NCBI GenBank assembly: GCA_947442105.1
Contig: CANEVH010000021.1
Location: 1 to 62,284, forward strand
Source of the DNA: Comamonadaceae bacterium
Lineage (GTDB): Bacteria; Pseudomonadota; Gammaproteobacteria; Burkholderiales; Burkholderiaceae_C
DNA length: 62,284 nt
Direction of reading: 5' to 3'
The number at the start of each line of letters is the position of its first letter. Position 1 is the stretch's first letter. Below the pieces are notes generated by a model. It saw only the letters and a list, made by a program, of their open reading frames with translations. It did no database searches and was not told the origin of the DNA. Below, one piece after another: positions 8,533 through 17,127 of this stretch. The translations under genes and the position numbers were made by a program.

Positions 8533-11417
8533 CGAACGCCGCGCACGCCCCGGCGCCCCCTCCAGCGCCCGCTCCAACGCTCCAAGCAGCGCACCACCCA
8601 GCGCGTGCACCGCGCTCCCCACTGTGGCCGCTGCTGGCCAGCTTTTCCTGGCAAGAGCTGCGCCAGCACCCCTGGCGCAACGCCGCCGCCGTGGTGTCGG
8701 TGATGCTGGGCGTGGCGCTGGCCTTTGCGGTGCACGTGATCAACGCCTCGGCGCTGGACGAATTTGCGCAGGCGGTGCGCTCGGTCTCGGGCCAAGCCGA
8801 CTTGACAGTGAGCAACAGCAACGGCGCGCGCATCCCGGACGCGCTTTACGGGCGCCTGAGTCACCACCCCGACGTGGCCTGGGCATCGCCGGTGTTAGAA
8901 ATCAACAGCTACGCGCTGGCACCCAGTGCCCCAAAGTCTGCCAGCGCCGCGCCACCACAAACTGCTGCCAATAGCGCCAGCACTGATGCACCCGGCGTGG
9001 AGCGCAAAGTGGCTTTGCGCGTGCTCGGCGTCGACGCGCTGCAAATTGCGGCCATAGCGCCTGACCTGCTGCCCCTGCCCGGCGCGGGCGCCGACCGGCT
9101 GGACGTTTTTGCCCCAGACGCCGTGTTTTTGAACGGCAGCGCGCGCGCCGCACTTTTGCGCCCCGGCGGCGAGCGGCTGGAGGTGCAGCACGGCATGCGC
9201 TGGCAGCGCTTGCGCGTGGCGGGCACGGTGGCGGCCAGCGGCGCGCCCTTGGCGGTGATGGACGTGGCAGCCGCACAAGCAGCCTTTGGCGCACAAGGGC
9301 AGCTCAGCCGGGTAGACCTGCGCTTGCGCCCGGGTGTGGACCGCGAGGCTTTTGCCCGCAGCCTGCAAGCGCAGGCCGACTGGCCCGCAGGCGCCGTGCT
9401 GCAGCCGCCGGGCGAGGCGCTCTCGCGCATGGGCAATGTGTCGCGCGCCTACCGGGTCAACCTGACGGTGCTGGCGCTGGTGGCGCTGTTTACTGGCGGG
9501 TTTTTGGTGTTTTCGGTGCTGGCGCTGAGCGTTACGCGGCGCGCGCAGCAGTTTGCGCTGCTGGATGTGCTGGGCCTGCAACGCAGCCACCGCATGGCGC
9601 TGGTGCTGCTGGAAGCCCTGGGACTGGGCTTGGCAGGCAGCGTGCTGGGCCTGGCCTTGGGCACCGGCCTAGCGGCAGTGGCGCTGCGTCTGCTGGGGGG
9701 CGACCTGGGCGGCGGCTATTTTTCAGGCGACACGCCGGCGCTGCAATGGAGCGCACCCGCCGCCCTGGTGTTTGGCGGGCTGGGCGTGGCCGCAGCACTC
9801 TTGGGCGCGTTTTTGCCCGCGCGCATGGCCGCGCGCCTGCCCCCGGCGCAAACGCTCAAAGGCCTGGGCGCGGCTGCGGATGGCAGCAGCCACGCGCGCC
9901 GGGGCTTGTTGTTGCTTCTCGCTGCTGCCGTTCTAGCCGCCCTGCCACCGGTAGCCGGTGTGCCCTTGGCCGCCTATGTCAGCGTGGCGCTGTTGCTGCT
10001 GGGTGGCATAGGCACTTTGCCTTGGCTGGTGTCTTTGCTGCTCAAGCTGGTGGCGCCCTGGGTGGCACGCCACCCCCTGCCCTTGCTGGCCGTGGAGCGT
10101 GCCCGTCGCGTGCCGCACGGCGCGGCCATTGCGGTCAGCGGCGTGGTGGCGTCGCTCAGCCTAGCGGTGGCGCTCACCGTGATGGTGGCCAGCTTTCGCC
10201 AGTCGGTCACCCAGTGGCTGGACACCGTGCTGCCTGCGGCCCTGTATGTGCGCACCGCAGGCAGCGCCAGCAGCAGCGAAACCGCGTTTTTTGACCCGCG
10301 CTTTGTAGCTCAGGCCGCGCAAATACCCGGCGTGGAGCGCGTGGCGGCGCAGCGCACCATCGCGCTGGCCCTGGACCCGGCCAAACCCACGGTCGCCCTG
10401 CTGGTGCGCCCACTGCGCAATGCGCAGGGCGACGCAACCAGCGCGCCCCAGGCCACAGACACTGCCAGCCTGCCCCTGGTGGGTGAGGCCCTGCCCGTGC
10501 CACCGGGGCGCGTGGGCATTTATGTGAGCGAGGCGATGGTGGACCTGTACGGCGCGCGATTGGGGCAAGACTTTGAACCGCTGGGCGCCGTGTTGCAAAG
10601 CTTGGTGCGCCAGGGCGGTGTGCCACAAGCTTCTGCGCCTTCTGAATCGGCACCACAAGCTTTTTCGAACCCGCAAGCCCTTGCGCGGCCTGACGCGGCG
10701 CAGCGCACCCGCTTTTTTGTGGCCGGTGTGTGGCGCGACTATGCGCGCCAATTTGGCACCGTGGTGATGGACAGCGCAGACTTTGGCACCTTGAGCGACG
10801 ACCGCCGCACCAACGACCTGTCACTGTGGCTCAAGCCCGGCGCAGACGAAGCAGCGGTTACCGCGCAACTGCGCGCGCTGGCCGACAGCCTGGGTGACAA
10901 GGCAGGTGAGGCGCCGGGCGCAGCGTCAGACAGCGCCCGCGCAAGCGCGCTGCTGGACTTTGGCTCGGCGGGCGAGATTCGCCAGCGCAGCTTGCAAATT
11001 TTTGACCGCAGCTTTGCCGTGACCTACTGGCTGCAGGCGGTGGCCATTGGCATTGGCCTGTTTGGCGTGGCGGCCAGCTTTAGCGCGCAGGTGCTGGCGC
11101 GGCGCAAAGAGTTTGGCCTGCTGATGCACCTGGGCCTGACCCGCGCGCAAGTGCTGCGCCTTTTGGCCTTGGAGGGCGCTGCCTGGACCTTGCTTGGCGC
11201 CATCGCAGGTACGGCACTGGGGTTGGCAGTAGCGGCGGTGCTGGTGTTTGTGGTCAACCCGCAAAGCTTTCACTGGACCATGGACCTGACCGTGCCCTGG
11301 CTGCGCCTGCTGGCCCTGGCCGGGGCGGTGGTGGTGGCTGGCACGGCGACCGCCTGGGTGTCCGGTCGCAGCGCGGCCGGGCAGGATGCGGTGATGGCGG
11401 TGAAGGAAGACTGGTAG
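8529..11417 (+). CDS. FtsX-family ABC transporter permease (AttF/G-like)
   Basis: Large 962-aa inner-membrane permease of the MacB/FtsX class: an N-terminal membrane span (about residues 45-70, after a Pro/Ala-rich tail), a long periplasmic region, and two FtsX blocks (about residues 310-450 and 840-950). Such proteins need a separate ATP-binding subunit for lipoprotein-type or envelope export. None is adjacent; the upstream neighbour is a DUF4143 ATPase, not an ABC ATPase. In other proteobacteria these permeases sit next to an AttH-like secreted protein, and one is present at 24580-25701, separated here by the island. The ATG overlaps the upstream stop and has only a weak Shine-Dalgarno, consistent with coupling. 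Confidence 0.85.
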   Translation: MTNAAHAPAPPPAPAPTLQAAHHPARAPRSPLWPLLASFSWQELRQHPWRNAAAVVSVMLGVALAFAVHVINASALDEFAQAVRSVSGQADLTVSNSNGARIPDALYGRLSHHPDVAWASPVLEINSYALAPSAPKSASAAPPQTAANSASTDAPGVERKVALRVLGVDALQIAAIAPDLLPLPGAGADRLDVFAPDAVFLNGSARAALLRPGGERLEVQHGMRWQRLRVAGTVAASGAPLAVMDVAAAQAAFGAQGQLSRVDLRLRPGVDREAFARSLQAQADWPAGAVLQPPGEALSRMGNVSRAYRVNLTVLALVALFTGGFLVFSVLALSVTRRAQQFALLDVLGLQRSHRMALVLLEALGLGLAGSVLGLALGTGLAAVALRLLGGDLGGGYFSGDTPALQWSAPAALVFGGLGVAAALLGAFLPARMAARLPPAQTLKGLGAAADGSSHARRGLLLLLAAAVLAALPPVAGVPLAAYVSVALLLLGGIGTLPWLVSLLLKLVAPWVARHPLPLLAVERARRVPHGAAIAVSGVVASLSLAVALTVMVASFRQSVTQWLDTVLPAALYVRTAGSASSSETAFFDPRFVAQAAQIPGVERVAAQRTIALALDPAKPTVALLVRPLRNAQGDATSAPQATDTASLPLVGEALPVPPGRVGIYVSEAMVDLYGARLGQDFEPLGAVLQSLVRQGGVPQASAPSESAPQAFSNPQALARPDAAQRTRFFVAGVWRDYARQFGTVVMDSADFGTLSDDRRTNDLSLWLKPGADEAAVTAQLRALADSLGDKAGEAPGAASDSARASALLDFGSAGEIRQRSLQIFDRSFAVTYWLQAVAIGIGLFGVAASFSAQVLARRKEFGLLMHLGLTRAQVLRLLALEGAAWTLLGAIAGTALGLAVAAVLVFVVNPQSFHWTMDLTVPWLRLLALAGAVVVAGTATAWVSGRSAAGQDAVMAVKEDW

Positions 11418-11527
11418 CGCGTGTGAGCACCACGCAAAACCGAATGGCAAGCCCGCGTAAACAGCTCCACGACCCCGCAATGCCGGTCGCGCCCCGCGAC
11501 GCGGCGCTGCGCCTAGCGCACGAAGGC

Positions 11528-12940
11528 TCAGCCGCGAATGATGTTTCCTCGGTTTTTCACACCGGGCGCATCCAGCAGTTTTTTAATCTTTTCCAACAAG
11601 GCACGCTTGGTGTCGTCTTTGGTGTCGTCGCTGGTCTCATTCAGGGCGCCTAGGCGCTTGACGCAAACTCCGTGTTCTGCCGAAAACGATCCGCCCAGGG
11701 CCTGGAGGTTGCGGTACAAAATGTGCTCCACCACACGCGCCCGCGCACTGGCCAGGGGGCCGGGCTCGTTGAGGATGATGTTGAGCGTGCCGTCGGCCAA
11801 GTGGCCAAACAGGTAGGGGCGCAGGTTCGCGTCCAAGGCAGCGAGTTCGGCCTGCACCTGCGCCACATAGGCCGGAATATTCCACAGCGGCACGGACACT
11901 TCAAACGACGGCGCGTGCGGATGGGCACGGTAGACGATGTCGGTCGCTTCGCGCAGGTGCCAGAGTGCAGCCTCTTGGGGCGCGGAGCTGGCAATGATGT
12001 CGGTTGTGCTGGGATAGCGAAGCCGCGTGTCCGCAACCAGCTGCTCCAGCCCGGTTTGCAGCGCGTCGTGGCGGGCGCCCCCAATTTTGAGCAGCAGGTA
12101 CAAAGGCTGGTCCAGCGGCATAGCGGCGTCTGACCAGTGCAGCGCCTGCGCGTTGAGCCGCATCAAGCCTTGCCACAGCGCTTCGGCTGCGCGCACGTGG
12201 CCCACCTCCATTTGCAGGGCGCGCCCAATCACGTCCAGCGTGGCTTCCACCGAGGGCAAACCCAGCAAAACAGTGTTTGTCACCTGGGGCAAGGGGTCGA
12301 GTTTGAGGACGATACGGGTGATCACGCCCAGCGTGCCCTCGGCGCCAATGAACAAATGCCTGAGTTCAGTGCCCGCCGTTTTTTTGCCTGCCCAGCTCAA
12401 ATCCTGGAACACGCTGCTGTCGGGCAGCACGGCCTCTAAGCCCAACACGCGGTGGCGCATCACACCATTGCGAAAGGCCATCACGCCGCCAGTGTTGGCC
12501 GACACCATGCCGCCCAGCGTGGCAGAGCCGCGCGCGGCCAGGTCAATGCCAGGCTCTAGCTGCAGCGCAGCGGCTGCCTCTTGCAGCGCCGCCAAAGTGC
12601 ATCCAGCGCCCACCACGGCCACGCGCGCCTGCGGGTCTATGGCCTCAATATGGTTCATGCGCGACAGCGACAGCACCACTTCACCCGGCTGCGACACGCC
12701 GGCACTACCCTGGCCGCTGCGCCCGGACTTGGGCAATACCGGCACGCGGTGCTGCGCGCACAAGCGCACCACGTCGGCCACCTCGTCCGTGGTAGCGGGA
12801 TACACCACAGCGCCCGCCTCACGCGGGTGGAGCTTAGAGCCACCGTCGCCCACCCCATCTGACTCACCAGCCGCCACATGGGCCGGGCCAAGCAGCGCGC
12901 GCAAAGCGTCAATGAATGCGGTGGACAAAGGGTGTGTCAC
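11528..12940 (-). CDS. FAD-linked oxidase, GlcD / D-2-hydroxyacid dehydrogenase-like
   Basis: Flavoprotein of the FAD_binding_4 plus FAD-oxidase C-terminal family (470 aa), which oxidises D-2-hydroxyacids such as D-lactate, glycolate or D-2-hydroxyglutarate. Visible are the FAD-binding part with VLPKSGRSGQGSAG, the pair GSATLGGMVSANTGG and GAEGTLGVITRIVLKL, and a C-terminal FGHLADGTLN motif with the conserved histidine, followed by FSAEHGVC. The substrate cannot be decided from sequence alone. It lies 66 bp upstream of nothing on its own strand except the herA-like gene behind it, with which it may be cotranscribed, and is convergent with the permease gene. Confidence 0.88.
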   Translation of the reverse strand: MTHPLSTAFIDALRALLGPAHVAAGESDGVGDGGSKLHPREAGAVVYPATTDEVADVVRLCAQHRVPVLPKSGRSGQGSAGVSQPGEVVLSLSRMNHIEAIDPQARVAVVGAGCTLAALQEAAAALQLEPGIDLAARGSATLGGMVSANTGGVMAFRNGVMRHRVLGLEAVLPDSSVFQDLSWAGKKTAGTELRHLFIGAEGTLGVITRIVLKLDPLPQVTNTVLLGLPSVEATLDVIGRALQMEVGHVRAAEALWQGLMRLNAQALHWSDAAMPLDQPLYLLLKIGGARHDALQTGLEQLVADTRLRYPSTTDIIASSAPQEAALWHLREATDIVYRAHPHAPSFEVSVPLWNIPAYVAQVQAELAALDANLRPYLFGHLADGTLNIILNEPGPLASARARVVEHILYRNLQALGGSFSAEHGVCVKRLGALNETSDDTKDDTKRALLEKIKKLLDAPGVKNRGNIIRG

Positions 12941-13006
12941 GCGTTTCTAACTTCTAGGCGATGGGCGTAGGCTGTGCGGGAACTGCGGTTCACCGCAGCC
13001 GCCCAA

Positions 13007-14608
13007 CTACCGCCGCCCACCGCCAAAAATGCCACCCAGCACGCCGCGAATGATCTGACGGCCCACTTCGCGGCCTATGGAGCTGGCCGCGCTTTTAAGA
13101 AGCTGCTCGCCCACGCTGGCGCGGGTTCTGCGGGTGCCGCCGCCCAGCAGGTCGCCCAGGCCGTCGAGCATGCCGCGCTCGGGGGCTGCGCTCGGCACTG
13201 CCCCGCCTTGGCTGGAGGCCTTACGGGCGCGGTCATCGCTTGCGGTGGCACTGCCTTGCACATCAGAGCCCGCCATGCGGCTTTGCACGGCGCCCTTGAG
13301 CGCCTCATAGGCCGATGCGCGGTCCAGCACTTTCTCATACACCCCGGCCACGATGGACTGGTCTAGTAGCGCCTTGCGCTGCGGCGCCGAGATGGGGCCA
13401 ATTTGGCTGTCAGGCGGCAGCACGTAGACCCGCTCGGTCGGAGTGGGGCGGCCTTTTTCATCCAGAAGGCTGACCAGCGCTTCACCCACGCCCAGTTCGG
13501 TAATCGCGGTGGCCACGTCCAAGCCAGGGTTGGCGCGCATGGTGTCTGCCGCCGCTTTGACGGCCTTTTGGTCGCGGGGCGTGAAGGCGCGCAGGGCGTG
13601 CTGCACCCGGTTGCCCAATTGCGCCAAGACTGTGTCGGGGATGTCTAGCGGGTTTTGCGTGACAAAAAACACGCCCACGCCCTTAGAGCGCACCAGGCGC
13701 ACCACCAGCTCTATGCGCTCAATCAGCACCTTGGGCGCGTCCTTGAAGAGCAAATGGGCTTCGTCAAAAAAGAAGACCAGCTTGGGCTTGTCCAGGTCAC
13801 CCACCTCGGGCAGCGTCTCAAACAGTTCGCTCAGCATCCACAGCAAAAAAGTGGCGTACAGGCGCGGAGAGTTCATGAGCTTGTCCGCCGCCAGCACGTT
13901 GATCACGCCTTTGCCACCGCCGCTTTCGGTCGTGCCGAAGCTGGTGTCGGTCTGCATGAAATCGGCAATATTGAGCATGGGCTCGCCGAAAAACTGGTCG
14001 CCGCCCTGGCTCTCGATTTGCATCAGGCCGCGCTGGATGGCGCCTATGCTTGCGGCGCTGATGTTGCCGTATTCGGTGGTGTAGACGGACGCGTTCTCGC
14101 CCACGTGCTGGCACATGGCGCGCAGGTCTTTCATGTCCAGCAGCATCAGGCCGTCGTCATCGGCAATTTTGAATACCAGTTGCAAGACGCCCGACTGGGT
14201 GTCGTTGAGGTTGAGCATGCGCGACAACAGCAAAGGCCCGAGATCGCTGACCGTGGCGCGCACCGGGTGGCCTTGTTCGCCAAACACGTCCCACAAGGTA
14301 GTGGGAAAAGCGCCAAATCCCGGCGTGGGCAAGCCGCGCTCCTTCAAGATTTTTTCCAGCTTGTCGCTGGCGGCGCCAGCCTGCGAAAGACCCGTCAAGT
14401 CGCCCTTGATGTCGGCCAGAAACACCGGCACACCCAGCTTAGAAAAGCCTTCGGCCAGCGTTTGCAAGGTGATGGTTTTCCCGGTGCCGGTGGCGCCCGT
14501 AATCAGCCCATGGCGGTTGGCCTTGTCGGGACGCAAAAAAGACTGGATGTTTTGCTTGCCCTGTGTGCGCTGGGCAATGAGGATGCCCTCGTCTTGAATC
14601 AATGCCAT
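13007..14608 (-). CDS. HerA/YjgR-like ATPase (DUF853)
   Basis: Predicted HerA-FtsK superfamily ATPase, 533 aa, resembling E. coli YjgR (DUF853). Walker A GATGTGKT (residues 38-45) and Walker [14 protein letters not shown] are clear, as are the family segments [13 protein letters not shown] and [12 protein letters not shown]. The C-terminus is a Gly/Arg-rich tail (GGIFGGGRR). Function in most bacteria is unknown; it is a soluble cytoplasmic ATPase, not part of the HerA-NurA defence pair here because no nuclease partner is adjacent. The 5' 415 bp of this gene plus upstream DNA recur as a decayed copy at 16562-17065. Confidence 0.9.
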   Translation of the reverse strand: MALIQDEGILIAQRTQGKQNIQSFLRPDKANRHGLITGATGTGKTITLQTLAEGFSKLGVPVFLADIKGDLTGLSQAGAASDKLEKILKERGLPTPGFGAFPTTLWDVFGEQGHPVRATVSDLGPLLLSRMLNLNDTQSGVLQLVFKIADDDGLMLLDMKDLRAMCQHVGENASVYTTEYGNISAASIGAIQRGLMQIESQGGDQFFGEPMLNIADFMQTDTSFGTTESGGGKGVINVLAADKLMNSPRLYATFLLWMLSELFETLPEVGDLDKPKLVFFFDEAHLLFKDAPKVLIERIELVVRLVRSKGVGVFFVTQNPLDIPDTVLAQLGNRVQHALRAFTPRDQKAVKAAADTMRANPGLDVATAITELGVGEALVSLLDEKGRPTPTERVYVLPPDSQIGPISAPQRKALLDQSIVAGVYEKVLDRASAYEALKGAVQSRMAGSDVQGSATASDDRARKASSQGGAVPSAAPERGMLDGLGDLLGGGTRRTRASVGEQLLKSAASSIGREVGRQIIRGVLGGIFGGGRR

Positions 14609-14765
14609 GGAAGTCCCGTAAATTACTTTGAATCCGCTAACCCCGCAGCCAAAACAGGCTTGGCCGCCTGGGGCAAGAACTTGTGCATATTAATGTCAAT
14701 GCCAAGTCGCCCGGTGTATTTACGGTGGGGCCGGGGGATGGCGGTGGCAGTGGGCTGGTGGCGCG
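14193..14765. repeat. Direct repeat copy 1: herA-like 5' end plus upstream DNA
   Basis: This segment, holding the first ~415 bp of the herA-like gene and ~155 bp upstream of its start, is recognisably the same as 16562-17065 in the same orientation. Similarity is high around the Walker A region and the AATGCCATGGAAGTCCCG start region, and fades after CTGGTGGCG (about 14765). The upstream part (minus strand, ending with a stop at 14623-14625) also aligns in both copies as a peptide containing IDIN-HK-LP-AAKPV, so it may be the 3' end of a lost gene. Confidence 0.75.
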
Positions 14766-14838
14766 CAGGAGAAGCGGCTGAGCGCTTTTGCCCTGCCAAT
14801 TTGCCTTCACTCTTGGGCGCAAGTGGATCAATGGGCGC
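14766..14838. other. Spacer between herA-like repeat and PIN remnant
   Basis: Unique DNA between the end of the duplicated block and the PIN-domain stump. No convincing gene was found here. It could hold the end of an antitoxin gene for the PIN protein, but no antitoxin motif can be recognised. Confidence 0.3.
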
Positions 14839-14928
14839 ATGGGCGACAAAACCATCGTTCTGGATGCCAACATCCTGATTCGAGCGCTACCGGGCCAACG
14901 GGTGGGGACGCGGATGGTTACCTGTTGA
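14839..14928 (+). pseudogene. Truncated PIN-domain (VapC-like) toxin gene
   Basis: An ATG followed by 22 codons reading MGDKTIVLDANILIRALPGQ matches the N-terminus of PIN-domain ribonucleases, including the first catalytic aspartate in VLDANILIRA. After GQRV (about nt 14905) the similarity stops and a TGA follows at 14926-14928. A full PIN protein needs about 130 residues and two more acidic motifs, so this is a stump cut at the left edge of the arsenic cassette. No antitoxin partner can be recognised. Confidence 0.6.
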
Positions 14929-14970
14929 ACGTCCGTTGTACGTCCGTTGTACGTCAAGCTGGCATAATTT
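14929..14970 (+). promoter_or_regulatory. Tandem 11-bp repeats and likely arsR promoter region
   Basis: ACGTCCGTTGT occurs twice in tandem (14929-14939 and 14940-14950), followed by a partial third copy ACGTC. It is followed by a -10-like CATAAT (14963-14968), 30 bp before the arsR ATG. Spacing from the TTGTAC elements (10 or 21 bp) is not canonical, so the exact promoter is uncertain. Repeats at this place are good candidates for ArsR operator sequence; that is inference. Confidence 0.4.
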
Positions 14971-14998
14971 AAGCCAATATTTCCAATAAGGTCGAACT

Positions 14999-15325
14999 AT
15001 GGAAGATAAACACGTTATCAATGCGCTGGCTGCGTTGGCGCAGGCAAGCCGCCTACGAATATTTAGAGCCTTGGTTGTCAAGGGCGGCGATGGACTTACC
15101 CCGGCCATGCTGGCCGAGATGATGGACATGCCGGCGAACACGCTTTCTTTTCACCTCAAAGAGCTGATGCATGCCGACCTGATTTCTCAGGAACGCAGCG
15201 GACGCAATCTGATTTACCGCGCGCAGTACGACCGCATGAACGCCGTATTGGCCTACCTATCCCAAAACTGTTGCCAAGGGCAGACCTGCGAAGTCGTCCC
15301 TGAGGCGGTTTGCCAAACCTGTTAA
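14999..15325 (+). CDS. arsR: ArsR-family arsenite-responsive repressor
   Basis: Small winged-helix repressor (108 aa) that releases its operator when As(III) binds. The helix-turn-helix core includes LAEMMDMPANTLSFHLKELMHADLI (residues about 38-62). The metal site is not the classic CxC in the recognition helix; instead there are C-terminal cysteines C91, C92 and C97 (NCCQGQTC) and C105, C108. This resembles the C-terminal triple-Cys site described for Acidithiobacillus ferrooxidans ArsR. It heads the arsR-arsC-aquaporin operon; the next ATG follows after 17 bp with a strong AAAGGAG. Confidence 0.92.
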   Translation: MEDKHVINALAALAQASRLRIFRALVVKGGDGLTPAMLAEMMDMPANTLSFHLKELMHADLISQERSGRNLIYRAQYDRMNAVLAYLSQNCCQGQTCEVVPEAVCQTC

Positions 15326-15342
15326 CCCCAAAGGAGCCCACC

Positions 15343-15846
15343 ATGACCGATGCCAAACCCTTGAACGTGCTTTTTTTGTGCACCCACAATTCCGCCAGGA
15401 GCATCTTGGCGGAGGCCATCCTCAACCACATGGGCAAAGGTCGATTCAAAGCCTATTCGGCAGGCAGCAGTCCCCGAGAAAACCAAACCCCCAATCCCCT
15501 GGCCTTGCAGACCTTGGAGAAGGCTGGCATCTCCACTGATGGACTGCGCAGCAAGACCTGGGATATGTTTGCTTTGCCCGATGCACCCCACATGGACTTG
15601 GTGATCACGGTGTGTGACAACGCGGCAGGCGAAGTGTGCCCGTTTTGGCCCGGCCAGCCGGCGACCGCCCATTGGGGCTACGCAGACCCGTCTGAAGTGC
15701 GGGGCAGCGATGAGGTAAAGCTTGAGGCTTTTAGGCAAACGCTGCACCAAATCAAACGGCGCCTTGAACTGTTCACCAGCTTGCCGGTGGCAAGCCTGAG
15801 CAAGATGGCTTTGGAAACCACAGCACGCGACCTGGCAAAGCAGTGA
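15343..15846 (+). CDS. arsC: Arsenate reductase, low-molecular-weight phosphatase (thioredoxin) type
   Basis: Reduces arsenate to arsenite, which is then exported. The 167-aa protein has the LMW-phosphatase P-loop CTHNSAR (C13 to R19) near the N-terminus and the downstream redox pair C91/C99 in ITVCDNAAGEVCP, as in thioredoxin-coupled ArsC of Staphylococcus aureus and pI258. A longer frame opens upstream at 15310, but ATG 15343 is chosen because AAAGGAG precedes it by seven bases and the homologous N-terminus begins there. The stop overlaps the GTG start of the following channel gene (GTGA), so the two are coupled. Confidence 0.93.
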   Translation: MTDAKPLNVLFLCTHNSARSILAEAILNHMGKGRFKAYSAGSSPRENQTPNPLALQTLEKAGISTDGLRSKTWDMFALPDAPHMDLVITVCDNAAGEVCPFWPGQPATAHWGYADPSEVRGSDEVKLEAFRQTLHQIKRRLELFTSLPVASLSKMALETTARDLAKQ

Positions 15847-16511
15847 ATAACTTGCGTAAATTTTTGGCCGAAGGTGTAGGCACCGCAGCACTGCTGTGCG
15901 CGGTGATCGGCTCCGGCATCATGGCGGAGAACCTTTCGGGCGGAAACACCGGCGTGGCCTTGATTGCCAACACCTTGGTCACGGTGTTTGCGCTGTATGT
16001 ATTGATTGAGGCATTCGCGCCTCTGAGCGGTGCCCATTTCAACCCTGCGGTTTCCTTGGTCATGGCGTACCGAAAGGATTTACCCCGCGAGTTGCTCATG
16101 GGCTACATAGCGGCCCAACTGGTGGGTGCGGCGGTAGGCGCTTGGCTGGCCCATGCGATGTTTGACTTGGAGATCGTGCAGTGGTCTACCAAAGTGCGCA
16201 GCGGGTACAGCCAGTATTTGGCTGAGGCCGTGGCGACGGCAGGACTTGTTTTTGTGATTTTGCGTTCTGGGCCGGGTAAAGCCTCCGCCATGGTTGCCTG
16301 CTATATCGGCGCTGCTTACTGGTTCTCCGCAAGCACTTCGTTTGCCAATCCAGCCGCGGTCTTTGGTCGCATGATGAGCAATACGTTTGCTGGCATCCAC
16401 CCTGGCAATGCCCTGCACTTTATTGCCGCAGAGGTCATCGGCGCCTTTTTGGGCTTGGCGCTTTTTCATTTACTGGGCTCCGGCGCACACCACGATAACT
16501 CCAAGGCATAA
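15843..16511 (+). CDS. Aquaporin/aquaglyceroporin, probable arsenite channel (AqpS-like)
   Basis: MIP-family channel of 222 aa with six predicted membrane spans and the two NPA boxes (residues 67-69 in GAHFNPAVS and 169-171 in SFANPAAVF). The second box is followed by the MIP-type arginine (R176 in VFGRMM). In an ars operon without ArsB or Acr3 the channel is expected to let As(OH)3 flow out down its gradient, as shown for AqpS of Sinorhizobium meliloti; that role here is inference from position. GTG start, overlapping the arsC stop by four bases. TAA is followed directly by the ATG of a truncated second arsC. Confidence 0.9.
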   Translation: MNNLRKFLAEGVGTAALLCAVIGSGIMAENLSGGNTGVALIANTLVTVFALYVLIEAFAPLSGAHFNPAVSLVMAYRKDLPRELLMGYIAAQLVGAAVGAWLAHAMFDLEIVQWSTKVRSGYSQYLAEAVATAGLVFVILRSGPGKASAMVACYIGAAYWFSASTSFANPAAVFGRMMSNTFAGIHPGNALHFIAAEVIGAFLGLALFHLLGSGAHHDNSKA

Positions 16512-16561
16512 ATGGTCACGATTTTTCACAACCCCGCCTGCGAAACCTCGCGCAACACGCC
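16512..16561 (+). pseudogene. N-terminal stump of glutaredoxin-type arsC
   Basis: An ATG placed directly after the aquaporin stop begins MVTIFHNPACETSRNT, the N-terminus of plasmid R773-type ArsC, with the catalytic cysteine at C10 (C12 in R773). After sixteen codons the frame runs into DNA matching the inside of the herA-like gene and reaches TGA at 16617-16619. The rest of the gene (about 120 residues) is missing, so the right edge of the arsenic cassette lies at about 16560. Confidence 0.7.
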
Positions 16562-16912
16562 AGACCGGGTGTCGTTGAGCTTGAGGATGCGCACAGCAGC
16601 AAAGGCCCAAGGTCGCTGACCATGCACGTAGCGGGTGGCCTTGCTCGCCAAACATGTCCCACTAGGTGGTGGGGAAAGCGCTGAACGTCGGGCTGAGCAA
16701 ACCGCGCTCTTGGGTGATTTTGGGGGGGGCCAGCCTGAGAAAGGCCGGTCAGATCGCCCTTGATATCGGCCAGGAAGACCGGCATACCCAGGTTAGAAAA
16801 GCCTTCGGCCAGCGTTTGCAAGGTGATGGTTTTGCCGGTGCCGGTGGCGCCAGTGATCAGGTCGTGGCGGTTGGCCTTGTCGGGGGATGCCATCGTCTTG
16901 AATCAATGCCAT
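16562..16912 (-). pseudogene. Decayed partial copy of the herA-like gene (5' end)
   Basis: On the minus strand from the start codon at 16910-16912 the sequence reproduces the N-terminus of the HerA/YjgR-like protein (MALIQDDG, then [36 protein letters not shown]), but about 55 bp after the first eight codons are deleted. Further frameshifts follow (for example a run of Gs at 16721-16728), and the copy ends where the arsC stump begins. Only about the first 140 of 533 codons are represented. It cannot make a functional ATPase. Confidence 0.85.
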
Positions 16913-17065
16913 GGAAGTCCCGCAATTTGCTTTGAACCCGCTAACCCCGCAGCCAAACAGGCTTGGCCGCCTTGGGCAATAACTTGTGAATGTTAATGTC
17001 AATATCAAGTCGCTCTGTGTTTTTTCTGAGGGGGCTGAGGGATGGTGGTGGCGTGCTGGCGTCTT
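16562..17065. repeat. Direct repeat copy 2: herA-like 5' end plus upstream DNA
   Basis: Partner of the block at 14193-14765, same orientation, diverged by many substitutions and several indels. Together the two copies bracket the PIN stump and the ars genes. 16913-17065 matches the DNA upstream of the intact herA-like gene. From about 17066 to 17127 no further homology or gene is seen. Confidence 0.75.
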
Positions 17066-17127
17066 TCAATCTCGTGATGAGCGGCGCCAGCAGCGTGCGA
17101 AGTTGCGCGTAGTCCATTGGAAATAAC

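Noticed and set aside
11423..11653. 76-codon plus-strand frame between the permease and FAD oxidase genes
   Set aside because: Its 3' half overlaps the end of the FAD oxidase gene on the other strand and no motif or signal peptide is visible.
13007..14608. herA-like gene considered as half of a HerA-NurA or HerA-Sir2 defence system
   Set aside because: It matches the stand-alone YjgR/DUF853 family, and neither a nuclease nor a Sir2 gene is adjacent.
16562..16912. A second functional herA-like gene
   Set aside because: Internal deletion after codon eight, several frameshifts and loss of three quarters of the gene.
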